64,000 nt of DNA. Origin: Pseudomonas sp. MYb118 (GTDB taxonomy: Bacteria > Pseudomonadota > Gammaproteobacteria > Pseudomonadales > Pseudomonadaceae). Shown here in pieces: positions 18,073-26,465 of the stretch. Made by a program: the position numbers and the translations under genes. The DNA lies in NCBI RefSeq assembly GCF_040947875.1, contig NZ_JBFRXN010000002.1, positions 1,550,001 to 1,614,000 of the forward strand, given 5' to 3'. The notes under the pieces were generated by a model. The model did no database searches and was not told the origin of the DNA. It saw only the letters and a program-made list of their open reading frames with translations. Position 1 is the first letter of the stretch, and every line of letters starts with the position of its first letter.

Positions 18073-18402
18073 CTTGCACTCCTTGCATGCTGTGAAAAAC
18101 GGCTTCGCCGTGACGCTGTTTGCATAGCGAGTAAAGGGCCCCGGCGATCAGCGAGCGTCGACATACGGAACATATCGGTTTTGCTCACTGCCACTGGCGA
18201 CGTCATGCTTTCAGCGGGACGGCAGGTGGAGATTAGTAAGATAGCACTTGGCCACTCAATAAAAGCTTTAATGCGCTATTTTGGGATATGGGGTGCGCCT
18301 ATGGCCGATGAGTCGGTGAGTCGGTGAGTCGGTGAGTTACTCATAGGGGAGTTCACCAAACAGTCCGATCATGAGGTCACCATCCAAGATCTCAAAGGGA
18401 GG
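18073..18402. other. Gene-free stretch with short tandem repeat
   Basis: 330 bp upstream of the Beta-family gene. No gene or RNA recognised. It contains the 8-bp tandem repeat described separately, and an open frame without a usable start from 18328 that runs into the next ORF. Confidence 0.5.
18309..18337. repeat. 8-bp tandem repeat TGAGTCGG
   Basis: Three exact copies of TGAGTCGG (18309-18332) followed by a partial TGAGT. The repeat changes reading frame with each unit and lies next to an ORF that lacks a good start, so slippage here could have altered a gene. Confidence 0.8.
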
Positions 18403-18780
18403 GTGACGTACTGGTCAGGATGCCGAGGCAGCGTTTGGGTGCTGATCGCGACCCTCACGGTTACAGCCACCTTCTCGGGGCCCCCGCCTTTCCTGCCTGA
18501 AGGCTTCGGCGCCGGCGAACGCTACTTAAGCGACCACATGCAGTTGCTCGCGGTGGTGTTCCTGGGGCTCTCGCGTTTGGCTGCCTTGTCAAAGCGGCCT
18601 CAGAAGCAGCTGATCAAACGACTGAAGCGTGAGCATGGCCTCAAGGTGAAGCCTACGTGGAAGGCAGGCATCGCGGCTGGGGGATATCTGAATGGCGCGG
18701 CCTTGCTGATCCTCGCCTCCTACCACACACAAGCCCTGGAGGCTCTTGTCTGGCTGGTACAGATGACGCTGCCTGTTTGA
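18403..18780 (+). CDS. Hypothetical two- to three-helix membrane protein, start uncertain
   Basis: 125 residues from GTG 18403. Hydrophobic segments at about residues 10-26 and 45-60 and a third near the C-terminus (GYLNGAALLILASY), separated by a strongly basic loop (SKRPQKQLIKRLKREHG). The GTG has a GGAGG directly against it, too close for normal initiation, and the frame stays open upstream to 18328 without another start codon. The gene may therefore have lost its N-terminus, possibly through the adjacent 8-bp repeat. No family recognised. Confidence 0.4.
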   Translation: MTYWSGCRGSVWVLIATLTVTATFSGPPPFLPEGFGAGERYLSDHMQLLAVVFLGLSRLAALSKRPQKQLIKRLKREHGLKVKPTWKAGIAAGGYLNGAALLILASYHTQALEALVWLVQMTLPV

Positions 18781-18986
18781 CCTCTGAGTCTATCGGGAAA
18801 AGCTTCCTGTCCGGTATGGCAGGACGCTCGGACGGCTCAGCCAGATGAATCAGGCCTGACGGCCACAAGTGCCGTCAGCTGGCCTTGCTGCGAAACTCTC
18901 TGCGCCTCCTTCGAGCGGCACAGCTGGACGGATCTGGACGGCAAGTCGGTATCACTCACCTTGTCGGTTGGCGCACTCGACATAAC

Positions 18987-19415
18987 CTAGGTGAACACAA
19001 TAGGAGCCGAGCCTTTGCCTGCATTGCCGTCTTCTTTGATTTTTGATGTCAGAAGTAGGATTCTGTCATTTGCTATCAAAAGCTTGGACAGCAGTAGGTC
19101 GCGTTCTTCTCGAAGGGAGTCCAGTTGGAGCATTGCATCCGCTAGCTGGGATTCAAAATGTGGATCCTTCTCCTCCGCAATCACCACCTTTGTGGACGTG
19201 CCCGTCGTTATGGAGGCCTTCATTACAATCCAAGCCTGGATGTCTGCGACAAGCTTAGGATATCGAGACTTCCTCAAGGCAGAAGGGTCTCTCCCGGCCT
19301 CCCTAGCAACGTTATTCTGAGAGACCGGGCTGCCGGGTGGAAGGATCAGGGTGTTTCCATACTTAAGCCTCTCGAAGGACGCACTGAAACCAAGCTCCGC
19401 CTTACCCATTATCAT
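18987..19415 (-). CDS. Small HTH/coiled-coil accessory protein of the recombinase operon
   Basis: About 142 residues from MIMGKAEL; the next Met at 19409 is an equal alternative. An N-terminal helix-turn-helix-like segment, VSQNNVAREAGRDPSALRKS, precedes a region ending in a coiled coil (FESQLADAMLQLDSLREERD and following ~25 residues). This HTH-plus-coiled-coil plan resembles the small accessory protein (TnpC/DUF6262 type) that follows recombinase pairs in Tn554-like elements. The start overlaps the end of the 615-residue recombinase gene, so it is the last gene of the operon. It probably helps the recombinases bind or synapse DNA; no direct evidence. Confidence 0.6.
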   Translation of the reverse strand: MIMGKAELGFSASFERLKYGNTLILPPGSPVSQNNVAREAGRDPSALRKSRYPKLVADIQAWIVMKASITTGTSTKVVIAEEKDPHFESQLADAMLQLDSLREERDLLLSKLLIANDRILLLTSKIKEDGNAGKGSAPIVFT

Positions 19416-21249
19416 CACCCCGGAGAGTTTTGAGGGCTGCATCTATAGCCTTAATTTGGAACTCCATGGAAATATAATCCAAATCACCTGACTTGAAATC
19501 AACGAGGCGAGAAGTTAGGTCATCTTTAAGAGCGACTAATACAGCAACTTTACGTTTATCCCCCAGACCCTCTGCGCAGGTACCGCAATCGCCTACAAAA
19601 GTAATTCCACCTGATGAACAATAGCCTTTTTTCAAACATATACCGAAGAATGTTTCTCGGATCGAAAAAGACCTTGTGTCGGCAGTCTCGCCCAGGTCTT
19701 TGATGTCGGTCAAATCTACGAATTCGATGAGCTTCGCTTTATGCTCCTGACCATAGACAGAAACAAAATGGTTTTCTTTAAGGCCCACAGCAGTTCTTGA
19801 TAAACTTGCAACAATTTCAGCCATTAAGCCCTTACGCATTTCAGCGCTAAGATTGCTCTGAAAATTTGATATATAATAGCGAGTCATCGACGTATCCCGG
19901 TGTTTCGCTTGATACTGAGTTGATGACCTGCTTACCCCAGATTCAGTGGCGTCTATCAGTAGCGTACGTCTCAGCTGATGAAGAGCAAAAGGCCAAATAT
20001 TACCAACGGCAAATTCTTGTATGTCCAATGACGGGGTATACTTTTTGGCCAACAGGAAGTCTTCTTCAGTAATAGTAAGCACTCTTGTATCAAAAAGGTT
20101 AGGGCATACCCCCTGCCAGCCATTGTAGGAAAAATCCTTACAGAGTTCGACGCTCTTATCTAATGCTTCACCCCTAGCACGGCCCCAAGGCTCATAAGCA
20201 CGTAGGAGCAGAAGAGGGTTGAGCATATCGGCGCCTACGACATTGCCCCGATTAAAAATTTTTGCGCACCTCAATCTCATTGCTGAAACGGCACCCAGCG
20301 CCTTTACGACCTCACCACTATATTCATCAGTTACCCAAAGAGCATTGGGGTCATTGATTGTCTTTGATGTGCCGCCACAAAGAAAGTAAGCCTTACCTAG
20401 AACTTCATCATCATCTGAAATAAAGCAGTTTGCTCTCAACTTAGAAAGCTCGCCTCTTCGCATGCCGGAATAGTTAGCAAGATAGAGCAAGCCCACATAA
20501 GAAACAGCGGTCAAATATGATGAAAAAATTCTCGCCCCATCTTGAGAGATAATCGTATCAAGATCTCTCCCAAAAGGTACCATCCACTTTCTCAATAACG
20601 GAGACAATCTATAGAAAGTAGAATAATGGTGAAAGGTTAAATACCTATGACCATCTTTACCCAATGGTTTGATATTATGCGTGTCGCTGGTGACGCGCCC
20701 CTTAACCCGCTTTCGCTTATAATCAGACCCTTCGTAAAGATCGATCAAACGGTTTTGGAGCCTATCTAGCCGCTCTGATGACGAGATGAAATCATCCATA
20801 AACTCCTTAAGCCGATCTTTCTGGTACTCCCAAATCCGCCATGGAATACATGGCGTTTGTTGAAACTCTACTGGCTCAAGCATTCGCTGCACCAAGGTGC
20901 TCTCCCACGGTGCCAAAAAATAAAAGCCTAAGCGACTACGCCCAACATACAAAACGGCAATGAGCTGAAGCATCACGCTAGCGCGACGGTGGAGCCCAAA
21001 CACCTTGTAGGCCTGATCCTCATTCATTGGGGCTTCAAGCACATCCACATTATGCGAAGTCATTATGACGAAAAGGGCACGAAACTGCTTGTAGTAGTAG
21101 CTGTAAGTCTCAATCGAGATCGAGTGCCCACGGTTAATCCACAAGTACGCCATTACCATCTTGAATGCTTTCCATCCCGAAGCAGAAATTTCCCCCTTCG
21201 CTGAATTTGAAACCCTATAGAAATAGAAGTTTTTAATTGTTCCAGACAC
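19402..21249 (-). CDS. Tyrosine recombinase, third of trio
   Basis: 615 residues. The C-terminal catalytic domain has a complete set of recombinase residues: Arg in NYSGMRRGELSKLR, H-x-x-R in LHQLRRTLLIDA, His in KHRDTSMTRYY and the nucleophile Tyr in the same block. A C-terminal extension carries a Cys pattern (FGICLKKGYCSSGG and CGTCAEGLG) that could bind zinc. Starts at GTG 21249, 12 nt after the stop of a 64-residue ORF; an in-frame stop just upstream excludes earlier starts. One of three unlike recombinases in one operon, the arrangement of Tn554-like and recombinase-in-trio elements. It likely mediates island excision or integration. Confidence 0.85.
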   Translation of the reverse strand: MSGTIKNFYFYRVSNSAKGEISASGWKAFKMVMAYLWINRGHSISIETYSYYYKQFRALFVIMTSHNVDVLEAPMNEDQAYKVFGLHRRASVMLQLIAVLYVGRSRLGFYFLAPWESTLVQRMLEPVEFQQTPCIPWRIWEYQKDRLKEFMDDFISSSERLDRLQNRLIDLYEGSDYKRKRVKGRVTSDTHNIKPLGKDGHRYLTFHHYSTFYRLSPLLRKWMVPFGRDLDTIISQDGARIFSSYLTAVSYVGLLYLANYSGMRRGELSKLRANCFISDDDEVLGKAYFLCGGTSKTINDPNALWVTDEYSGEVVKALGAVSAMRLRCAKIFNRGNVVGADMLNPLLLLRAYEPWGRARGEALDKSVELCKDFSYNGWQGVCPNLFDTRVLTITEEDFLLAKKYTPSLDIQEFAVGNIWPFALHQLRRTLLIDATESGVSRSSTQYQAKHRDTSMTRYYISNFQSNLSAEMRKGLMAEIVASLSRTAVGLKENHFVSVYGQEHKAKLIEFVDLTDIKDLGETADTRSFSIRETFFGICLKKGYCSSGGITFVGDCGTCAEGLGDKRKVAVLVALKDDLTSRLVDFKSGDLDYISMEFQIKAIDAALKTLRGDDNG

Positions 21250-21264
21250 ACTTGAAAAATCCCA

Positions 21265-21459
21265 TCAATCTTGACTATAGGTGACAAGCACCTGATCCTG
21301 TCCCGTGGACTCATCCTTTTTCACCAAAATAGGATAGTCATTATCTAGCGGAAACTTGAGCCCTGTCCCCATGCCTTGCAAGACTTCCAGGCTCTCTAGA
21401 CCTTCCGAGCTTTCTGGGCTTTCAAGACTATCGAACAACTCAGGATCTAACGCACTCAT
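21265..21459 (-). CDS. 64-residue acidic ORF coupled between two recombinase genes
   Basis: 64 residues starting MSALDPELFDSLESPESSEG. The ATG overlaps the stop of the 544-residue recombinase (ATGA at 21459-21456), and the stop precedes the next recombinase start by 12 nt, so it fits exactly into the operon. Strongly acidic, with repeated Ser-Leu-Glu units in the first half. No known domain. An excisionase-like or DNA-mimic role is possible but speculative; a long frame to 21558 only overlaps the upstream gene. Confidence 0.5.
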   Translation of the reverse strand: MSALDPELFDSLESPESSEGLESLEVLQGMGTGLKFPLDNDYPILVKKDESTGQDQVLVTYSQD

Positions 21460-23090
21460 AAACTGGCCACGTCTAACAAATGAATAAAGCCGCTCCACCG
21501 AGGGTGGTAATTTCCCATCTGCGTCTGCTGCGCAGCTTTTGCTAACCATCCCGCACATTTCTTTCCAGCGGTCTCAAACGCGCCAATGATTTGGTCAAGG
21601 CGACTTATTGCAGATTCCAACCCAGAAACATCCGCATTACTGCGCAGAGAAACCAACTTTTCACGCTCGCGTAAAACCTTATAAGAAACAATAGACCATA
21701 TATAAGAATATGTTTTTATGCCTTTGTAACTAATACAGAAAATGCAAAGATTCGGATTGACGCAATTTGGTTCCTCAAAACCCGCTGGTAATTCTTTTAC
21801 AGGAATAGGCTGGCCAGTACATTCTCCCACGAGTGCAGCACGCTTAGCCTTCGCACTACTTCTATAGTAGTTCGACCACTCAGTGGTCGCTGTCTGGTGA
21901 TTTGGGCGCTCATAATATCTACCGAAAGTTTCCAAATCATGCTGGCCTATCTCAGCGGCGAGGGCGGGGTCACCTGCTTTTCGGGCTAACCAGTTCTGCC
22001 GGGTTTTCCGGAGCTCTCCCGCTATAACAAACGGACGCTCCAGCTTCTTCATCAAACGAATTAGTGAACGAGGGTTAGGATTGTCGCTAACAGTTCTTCC
22101 GGCCTGTGGCAACTTACCGAATAACAGGTTGGTATGTTCGCTGATGCCCAGCGCTTTTCTGAACGCAAGAAAATCCAAGAAATAAGGCTTATACTCACCG
22201 TAAGCCGTGAATATAACTTCGCCTTGTTTTCGGCCTTTGTATGTGCGCGCTTCAAAACTGGCACCAACTGTGTAGAACTTTAGCTCCTGAAATTTGAGCC
22301 CTGCAGCGTCCGACAAGTTCATGGACGTCTGACTTATAAATAACATCAATTCAGTTTCCACTCGGACATTATATAAGGCATACCGAACTCTTAAACTTAC
22401 ATTTGCAAGCTTATCAGCCAGTAATTGTTCATGCTGAGTTAGGCCACTGTACAGCATTATCTCCTGACCATTTGACATCTTAAGCTGCGCTGGCAGAGGT
22501 CGCTGAAATGCTTCGATTCCTAAGCAGTTACGAATATCCATCAAGTCATCAATAAAGCGCTTAGCATTGACAAGGTTTTGCTTATCTATTTGGGGGAATG
22601 CATTTTTTTTGCTAGGGGCCGTTAGCCCAGCATTTAATACAAAAAATTCCCGGCCCAGGCCTGTAGCGTTTCCGAGCAACGTCGCCATGCCACTAGCTTT
22701 CCCGTAACAGCCGTCCTCTTTAGCATCACCGCTATTAACACTTTTATAGAGGCTTTTGACCCATTCACAATATAGGCTGCAAGCATTTGCCTTGGTTGGG
22801 TCGATACCTAGTCCGTCACTGTACATATAAAAAGCCCGTACACGAGACACACCGCCTTCCAAAGTTCTGGGACTACCCCCTGATGAAACAATCCCGTTCA
22901 ATTCCGAGTGAAGGGCGTAGACGAGCGGGATGCGTGCAGTCACCACGAGCCCAAGGACGTTACCCAGACGATATTCTCCAAATTTCTTTGTATGGCAGCC
23001 AGCGCCATTCACGTAAAGGCAAGACCTCAACGTCAGTGGGATTCGCTCCTCCCCATAAACCACACCGTCAAATTCAAGATCGTCTATCAT
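21456..23090 (-). CDS. Tyrosine recombinase, second of trio, with atypical active site
   Basis: 544 residues. The catalytic domain is recognisable (TSMNLSDAAGLKF, YKGRKQGEVIF, LRKTRQNWLARKAGD, HDLETFGRYYERP), and the last His and Tyr are in place. Where active recombinases have Arg after TGL/TGM, this protein has Asn, and the HxxR His is replaced (GELRKT), so it may be a structural rather than catalytic partner. It also carries Cys residues near the C-terminus (EPNCVNPNLCIFC) suggesting a zinc site. Starts with ATG overlapping the stop of the first recombinase (ATGA at 23090-23087). Position matches TnpB of Tn554-like operons. Confidence 0.82.
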   Translation of the reverse strand: MIDDLEFDGVVYGEERIPLTLRSCLYVNGAGCHTKKFGEYRLGNVLGLVVTARIPLVYALHSELNGIVSSGGSPRTLEGGVSRVRAFYMYSDGLGIDPTKANACSLYCEWVKSLYKSVNSGDAKEDGCYGKASGMATLLGNATGLGREFFVLNAGLTAPSKKNAFPQIDKQNLVNAKRFIDDLMDIRNCLGIEAFQRPLPAQLKMSNGQEIMLYSGLTQHEQLLADKLANVSLRVRYALYNVRVETELMLFISQTSMNLSDAAGLKFQELKFYTVGASFEARTYKGRKQGEVIFTAYGEYKPYFLDFLAFRKALGISEHTNLLFGKLPQAGRTVSDNPNPRSLIRLMKKLERPFVIAGELRKTRQNWLARKAGDPALAAEIGQHDLETFGRYYERPNHQTATTEWSNYYRSSAKAKRAALVGECTGQPIPVKELPAGFEEPNCVNPNLCIFCISYKGIKTYSYIWSIVSYKVLREREKLVSLRSNADVSGLESAISRLDQIIGAFETAGKKCAGWLAKAAQQTQMGNYHPRWSGFIHLLDVASL

Positions 23091-24418
23091 TTACTGCGCT
23101 CGTTATATCTGCCCATCATTGCTGCAGTGTATTCATTGGCATATTTGGCTTTGATTTTTGAATTTTGCAGAAACCTAACGTATTTCATTGTGGTTTCGAT
23201 GTCTTTATGGAGAAGACAGTCCCTTGCGAAGCTCAAGATATCTGACAGTGGTATGCTGGGTTCGCATTCCATCCCACACTGAACTATCGCCACACCGAAG
23301 GTTGCACGAGCTCGATGAAAGTGAAAATCATCGAAGTTCAAACCCATCTTCCTCGCCTTTTCTTTTGCCGCAAAAACAAGAGAGTTTATGGCGCTGCGAT
23401 CAGTATCCGAACGACGACCGTAGGAGTTTCCATTTTTTGTTATGAATAACAGCTCGCCACAATCCTCAGATGCTCTATTTTCTCTAGTGATTCGCCGTAT
23501 GGATTTGCAATATTCTTTCAGCTCATCTAAAAGCGCTGTGCCAATCATGACGGCCCCCTGCACCCCGAACTTAGTTGCAACAGGCGCGCCATCCACATTG
23601 GGCCCCACCTGTAACCAAGACAGCTCCGCATCAAAAAAATCAGGAGTGCCCCAGTTGACAGTATTGACTTTTAAATTACAGATCGACTCAATCCGTAGAC
23701 CAGATTCAAACGCAATTCTAAGCATTAGATATAGGTCATAACTTAGATGATCCCGTGCAAAATCAATCAGCTCATTTCTATAGTCTATCGAAACTGGCAT
23801 CAGCCCGCCTTCAACTCGATCTGCCGAGGCTTTGCGATTAGGAATAGCCAAGTTCGAAAAACTTACACTTACGGCTAACTCCCGGCCATATTGGTCAGGA
23901 ACCTTAACTACCTTAACTCCGGTTACCTCAAAAGCAACGGCGCTAATAATCTTGTTTATCTGGGCCCATCTAAACAAGCGCAGCACGACAGACATTTTTG
24001 CGGAGACAGTTGATGGTGCTAGCTCACCGCCCTCTCTGGCGTCGATCAGGTGCTTTCTGTACCTGTTTATTGTCCTATCTGCAGGAATCAAGGGAAGATA
24101 ATTCCATGGGCGCCCTTCGCTCTCTACAAATCGCATAAAAGTTATCAGGGCATAGGCCAAAGACCTTATAGACTTAATTCGTATGCCCTGAGTAGGGATG
24201 CTTTGGGCAAGAGCACCTAGCCAAAGATTCGCCTCATCCCATAACGCGCCTGTCGACCACCGCAGGATCGGGAACCCTAGGACGACGTAATTCTTCTGCC
24301 GCTTGAGGTCATGCGCGAATGGAAGGACGTAGGAGGCGACACCTGGAGCCACTGTGATGTGAAAAAGGGTGAGGGTAATGAACTCCACGTAAGCCACGCA
24401 TTTCGAACCTTTAGCCAT
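23087..24418 (-). CDS. Tyrosine recombinase, first of trio
   Basis: About 443 residues from ATG 24418; a GTG at 24436 is possible and has GGTAAGG just upstream. N-terminal SAM-like DNA-binding domain (SLAYALITFMRFVES, RKHLIDAREGGELAPSTVS) and C-terminal catalytic domain with Arg in FESGLRIESICNL, HxxR in FHFHRARATFG, and His and Tyr in LLHKDIETTMKYVRF. All catalytic positions are present. A GATAAT box on the minus strand (24446-24451) could be the -10 element of the operon promoter. The operon runs away from the comM junction, with the 618-bp island end behind it. This is the most XerC/D-like member of the trio. Confidence 0.85.
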   Translation of the reverse strand: MAKGSKCVAYVEFITLTLFHITVAPGVASYVLPFAHDLKRQKNYVVLGFPILRWSTGALWDEANLWLGALAQSIPTQGIRIKSIRSLAYALITFMRFVESEGRPWNYLPLIPADRTINRYRKHLIDAREGGELAPSTVSAKMSVVLRLFRWAQINKIISAVAFEVTGVKVVKVPDQYGRELAVSVSFSNLAIPNRKASADRVEGGLMPVSIDYRNELIDFARDHLSYDLYLMLRIAFESGLRIESICNLKVNTVNWGTPDFFDAELSWLQVGPNVDGAPVATKFGVQGAVMIGTALLDELKEYCKSIRRITRENRASEDCGELLFITKNGNSYGRRSDTDRSAINSLVFAAKEKARKMGLNFDDFHFHRARATFGVAIVQCGMECEPSIPLSDILSFARDCLLHKDIETTMKYVRFLQNSKIKAKYANEYTAAMMGRYNERSK

Positions 24419-24598
24419 ATATTGACAACGCCACACCCTTACCGTATTATCAGGTTATCTGGTTGATTCTAGAGGCTTATCTTCGCCAAAAGAAATGTTT
24501 ATTTTACGCCAGATTTACCTCTAGTCAATCTTGTGATTCTCCCACTTCTGTACCAGAATTAAGGGTTTGGCTCGTGCAAACCCTGATACGCCGCTCGG

Positions 24599-24754
24599 CA
24601 TTCCCATCTCGCATTCCCATCTCGCATTCCCATCTCGCATTCCCATCTCGCATTCCCATCTCGCATTCCCATCTCGCATTCCCATCTCGCATTCCCATCT
24701 CGCATTCCCATCTCGCATTCCCATCTCGCTTGCCCATCTCGCTTGCCCATCTCG
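24599..24754. repeat. 13-bp minisatellite, 12 copies
   Basis: Ten exact consecutive copies of CATTCCCATCTCG (24599-24728) followed by two copies of the variant CTTGCCCATCTCG (24729-24754). The unit length is not a multiple of three, so it is unlikely to be coding. It lies between the recombinase operon and the comM junction. Confidence 0.97.
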
Positions 24755-25007
24755 CTGCCTTAGTACAGTAGCCATCCAAGATTCAAGTACGCGGATTTCG
24801 CTAGGCTGCTCGTCGATCATGACGATATTTGCACTCCACACCCCCGCCCCATCTACAGAACTTCTTAGATCTGCTTGCTGGGTCATCTCGATCCTCATCT
24901 CCAGCAAAAGCCGCCAGTTATCGCAGCGACAACACTCCAGTTTGGGTCACTGGGAATCCCTTGGGATCATCGAAACTTTATTGGTTAATTAGGGCTGGAC
25001 TGGAAGG

Positions 25008-25042
25008 TGTCCATATGGACATTTGTACTCTAGATGTCCATA
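25008..25042. repeat. Inverted repeat next to comM junction, candidate recombinase attachment arms
   Basis: TGTCCATATGGACA (25008-25021) is a perfect 14-bp palindrome. Its right half extends to TATGGACAT (25014-25022), which is repeated inverted as ATGTCCATA (25034-25042) across an 11-bp spacer. Recognisable comM coding sequence starts only ~13-20 bp further on. Paired inverted arms beside a junction are what tyrosine recombinase core or accessory sites look like; the exact crossover point is not visible without the left end. Confidence 0.55.
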
Positions 25043-25054
25043 CCCCGGTATTGA

Positions 25055-26353
25055 CCTGTAAATCTGGCGCCAGCGGACTTGCCCAAGGATGGCGGGCGCT
25101 TCGACCTGGCCATTGCCCTGGGGATTCTGTCGGCGAGTGTACAGGTGCCGACCTTGACCCTGGATGACGTGGAGTGCCTGGGCGAGCTGGCGTTGTCCGG
25201 CGAGGTGCGGCCAGTGCGCGGAGTGTTGCCGGCGGCCCTGGCGGCGCGCAAGGCCGGGCGAACGCTGGTGGTGCCGCGGGCGAATGCCGAGGAAGCCTGC
25301 CTGGCTTCCGGTCTGCAGGTGATCGCGGTGGACCACCTGCTGCAAGCGGTGGCGCATTTCAACGGGCATACGCCGGTTGATCCTTATGTCTCGGACGGCT
25401 TGATCCATGCGGCCAAGCCCTACCCCGACCTCAAAGAGGTGCAGGGGCAGTTGGCCGCCAAGCGGGCGCTGCTGATCGCCGCTGCCGGGGCGCATAACCT
25501 GTTGTTCAGCGGTCCACCGGGCACCGGCAAGACCTTGCTGGCCAGCCGGTTGCCGGGGCTGCTGCCACCGCTGGCCGAGCATGAAGCCCTGGAGGTGGCG
25601 GCAATTCAGTCGGTGGCCAGCGGCGCGCCGCTGACCCACTGGCCGCAACGTCCGTTCCGCCAGCCACACCACTCGGCATCAGGGCCGGCGCTGGTCGGTG
25701 GCAGTTCAAAACCGCAGCCGGGGGAAATCACCCTCGCCCACCATGGCGTGTTGTTTCTCGATGAGTTGCCGGAGTTCGATCGCAAGGTATTGGAGGTGCT
25801 GCGCGAGCCGCTGGAGTCCGGCTGTATCGTGATTTCCCGGGCGCGGGAGCGGGTGCGCTTTCCGGCGCGCTTCCAGTTGGTGGCGGCGATGAACCCTTGC
25901 CCTTGTGGGTATCTGGGCGAACCCAGCGGCAAATGCAGTTGTACCCCGGACATGGTGCAGCGCTATCGCAACAAGTTGTCGGGGCCGCTGCTGGATCGTA
26001 TTGATCTGCACCTGACTGTCGCACGGGAAGCTACGGCGCTTAACCCTGCCGCCAAGCCCGGCGATGACAGTGGCAGCGCATCGGCACGGGTCGCAGATGC
26101 CCGGGAGCGACAGCAGAAACGTCAGGGCTGTGCGAACGCCTTTCTTGATTTGCCGGGGTTGCGGCGACACTGCACGTTATCCACAGCCGATGAGCATTGG
26201 CTGGAAACGGCTTGCGAACGATTGACCCTGTCGCTGCGCTCGGCGCATCGGCTGCTCAAGGTGGCACGCACGTTGGCGGACCTTGAGCAGGTTGAGGAGA
26301 TCACGCGGGAACATCTGGCGGAGGCATTGCAGTATCGGCCGGCGACTCAGTAA
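25055..26353 (+). pseudogene. comM: comM (yifB) truncated by the island: AAA+ ATPase, 5' end missing
   Basis: Frame opens after a TGA at 25052 and reads VNLAPADLPKDGG, the conserved segment at about residue 70 of ComM/YifB, then continues to the normal C-terminus. Walker A FSGPPGTGKTLLASRLPG, Walker B VLFLDELPEF, a Cys segment (NPCPCGYLG, GKCSC) and the Mg-chelatase C-terminal domain are intact. The first ~70 codons and the start are absent; the earliest usable start is a TTG at 25079. ComM is a hexameric branch-migration helicase needed for natural transformation. comM is a known insertion target, for example for AbaR islands in Acinetobacter. The codons before CTGGCGCC (GTA AAT) are AT-rich compared with the rest, so the junction is at about 25043-25063. 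Confidence 0.9.
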
Positions 26354-26376
26354 GGCTTGGGATTGAGTCGTGCCCA

Positions 26377-26448
26377 ATCGCGAGCAGGCTCGCTCCCACA
26401 ATGGATCTGCATACACCGGACCCTGTGGGAGCGAGCCTGCTCGCGATA
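26377..26448. repeat. REPIN (two inverted REP units)
   Basis: ATCGCGAGCAGGCTCGCTCC and its inverse GGGAGCGAGCCTGCTCGCGA, in opposite orientation with a short spacer, between comM and the chemoreceptor gene. First REPIN to the right of the island. Confidence 0.9.
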
Positions 26449-26465
26449 GCTATCTCAGCCGCACC

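Larger units (their letters stand above)
24419..25054. other. Right end of the genomic island, non-coding
   Basis: About 635 bp between the recombinase operon and the comM remnant. It holds the operon promoter region, the 13-bp minisatellite and the inverted repeat near the junction. Several open frames here are created by the 13-bp repeat and are not credible genes. Confidence 0.6.

Noticed and set aside
18987..24436. Naming the operon as a gamma-mobile-trio (GMT) element
   Set aside because: I could not match the individual proteins to GmtX, GmtY and GmtZ from memory; three separate recombinases plus two small ORFs fits Tn554-like or recombinase-in-trio designs at least as well.
24521..24907. 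Long frames of 60-140 codons with repeated WECEMGMRDGNAR or SHLAFPSRIPI peptides on both strands
   Set aside because: They are created by the 13-bp minisatellite, which is open in several frames at once. No start signal or conserved flanking sequence supports a protein.
25079..26353. comM as an intact 424-residue gene
   Set aside because: The only starts are TTG or internal codons and the conserved N-terminal ~70 residues are missing, so the frame is a truncated remnant.
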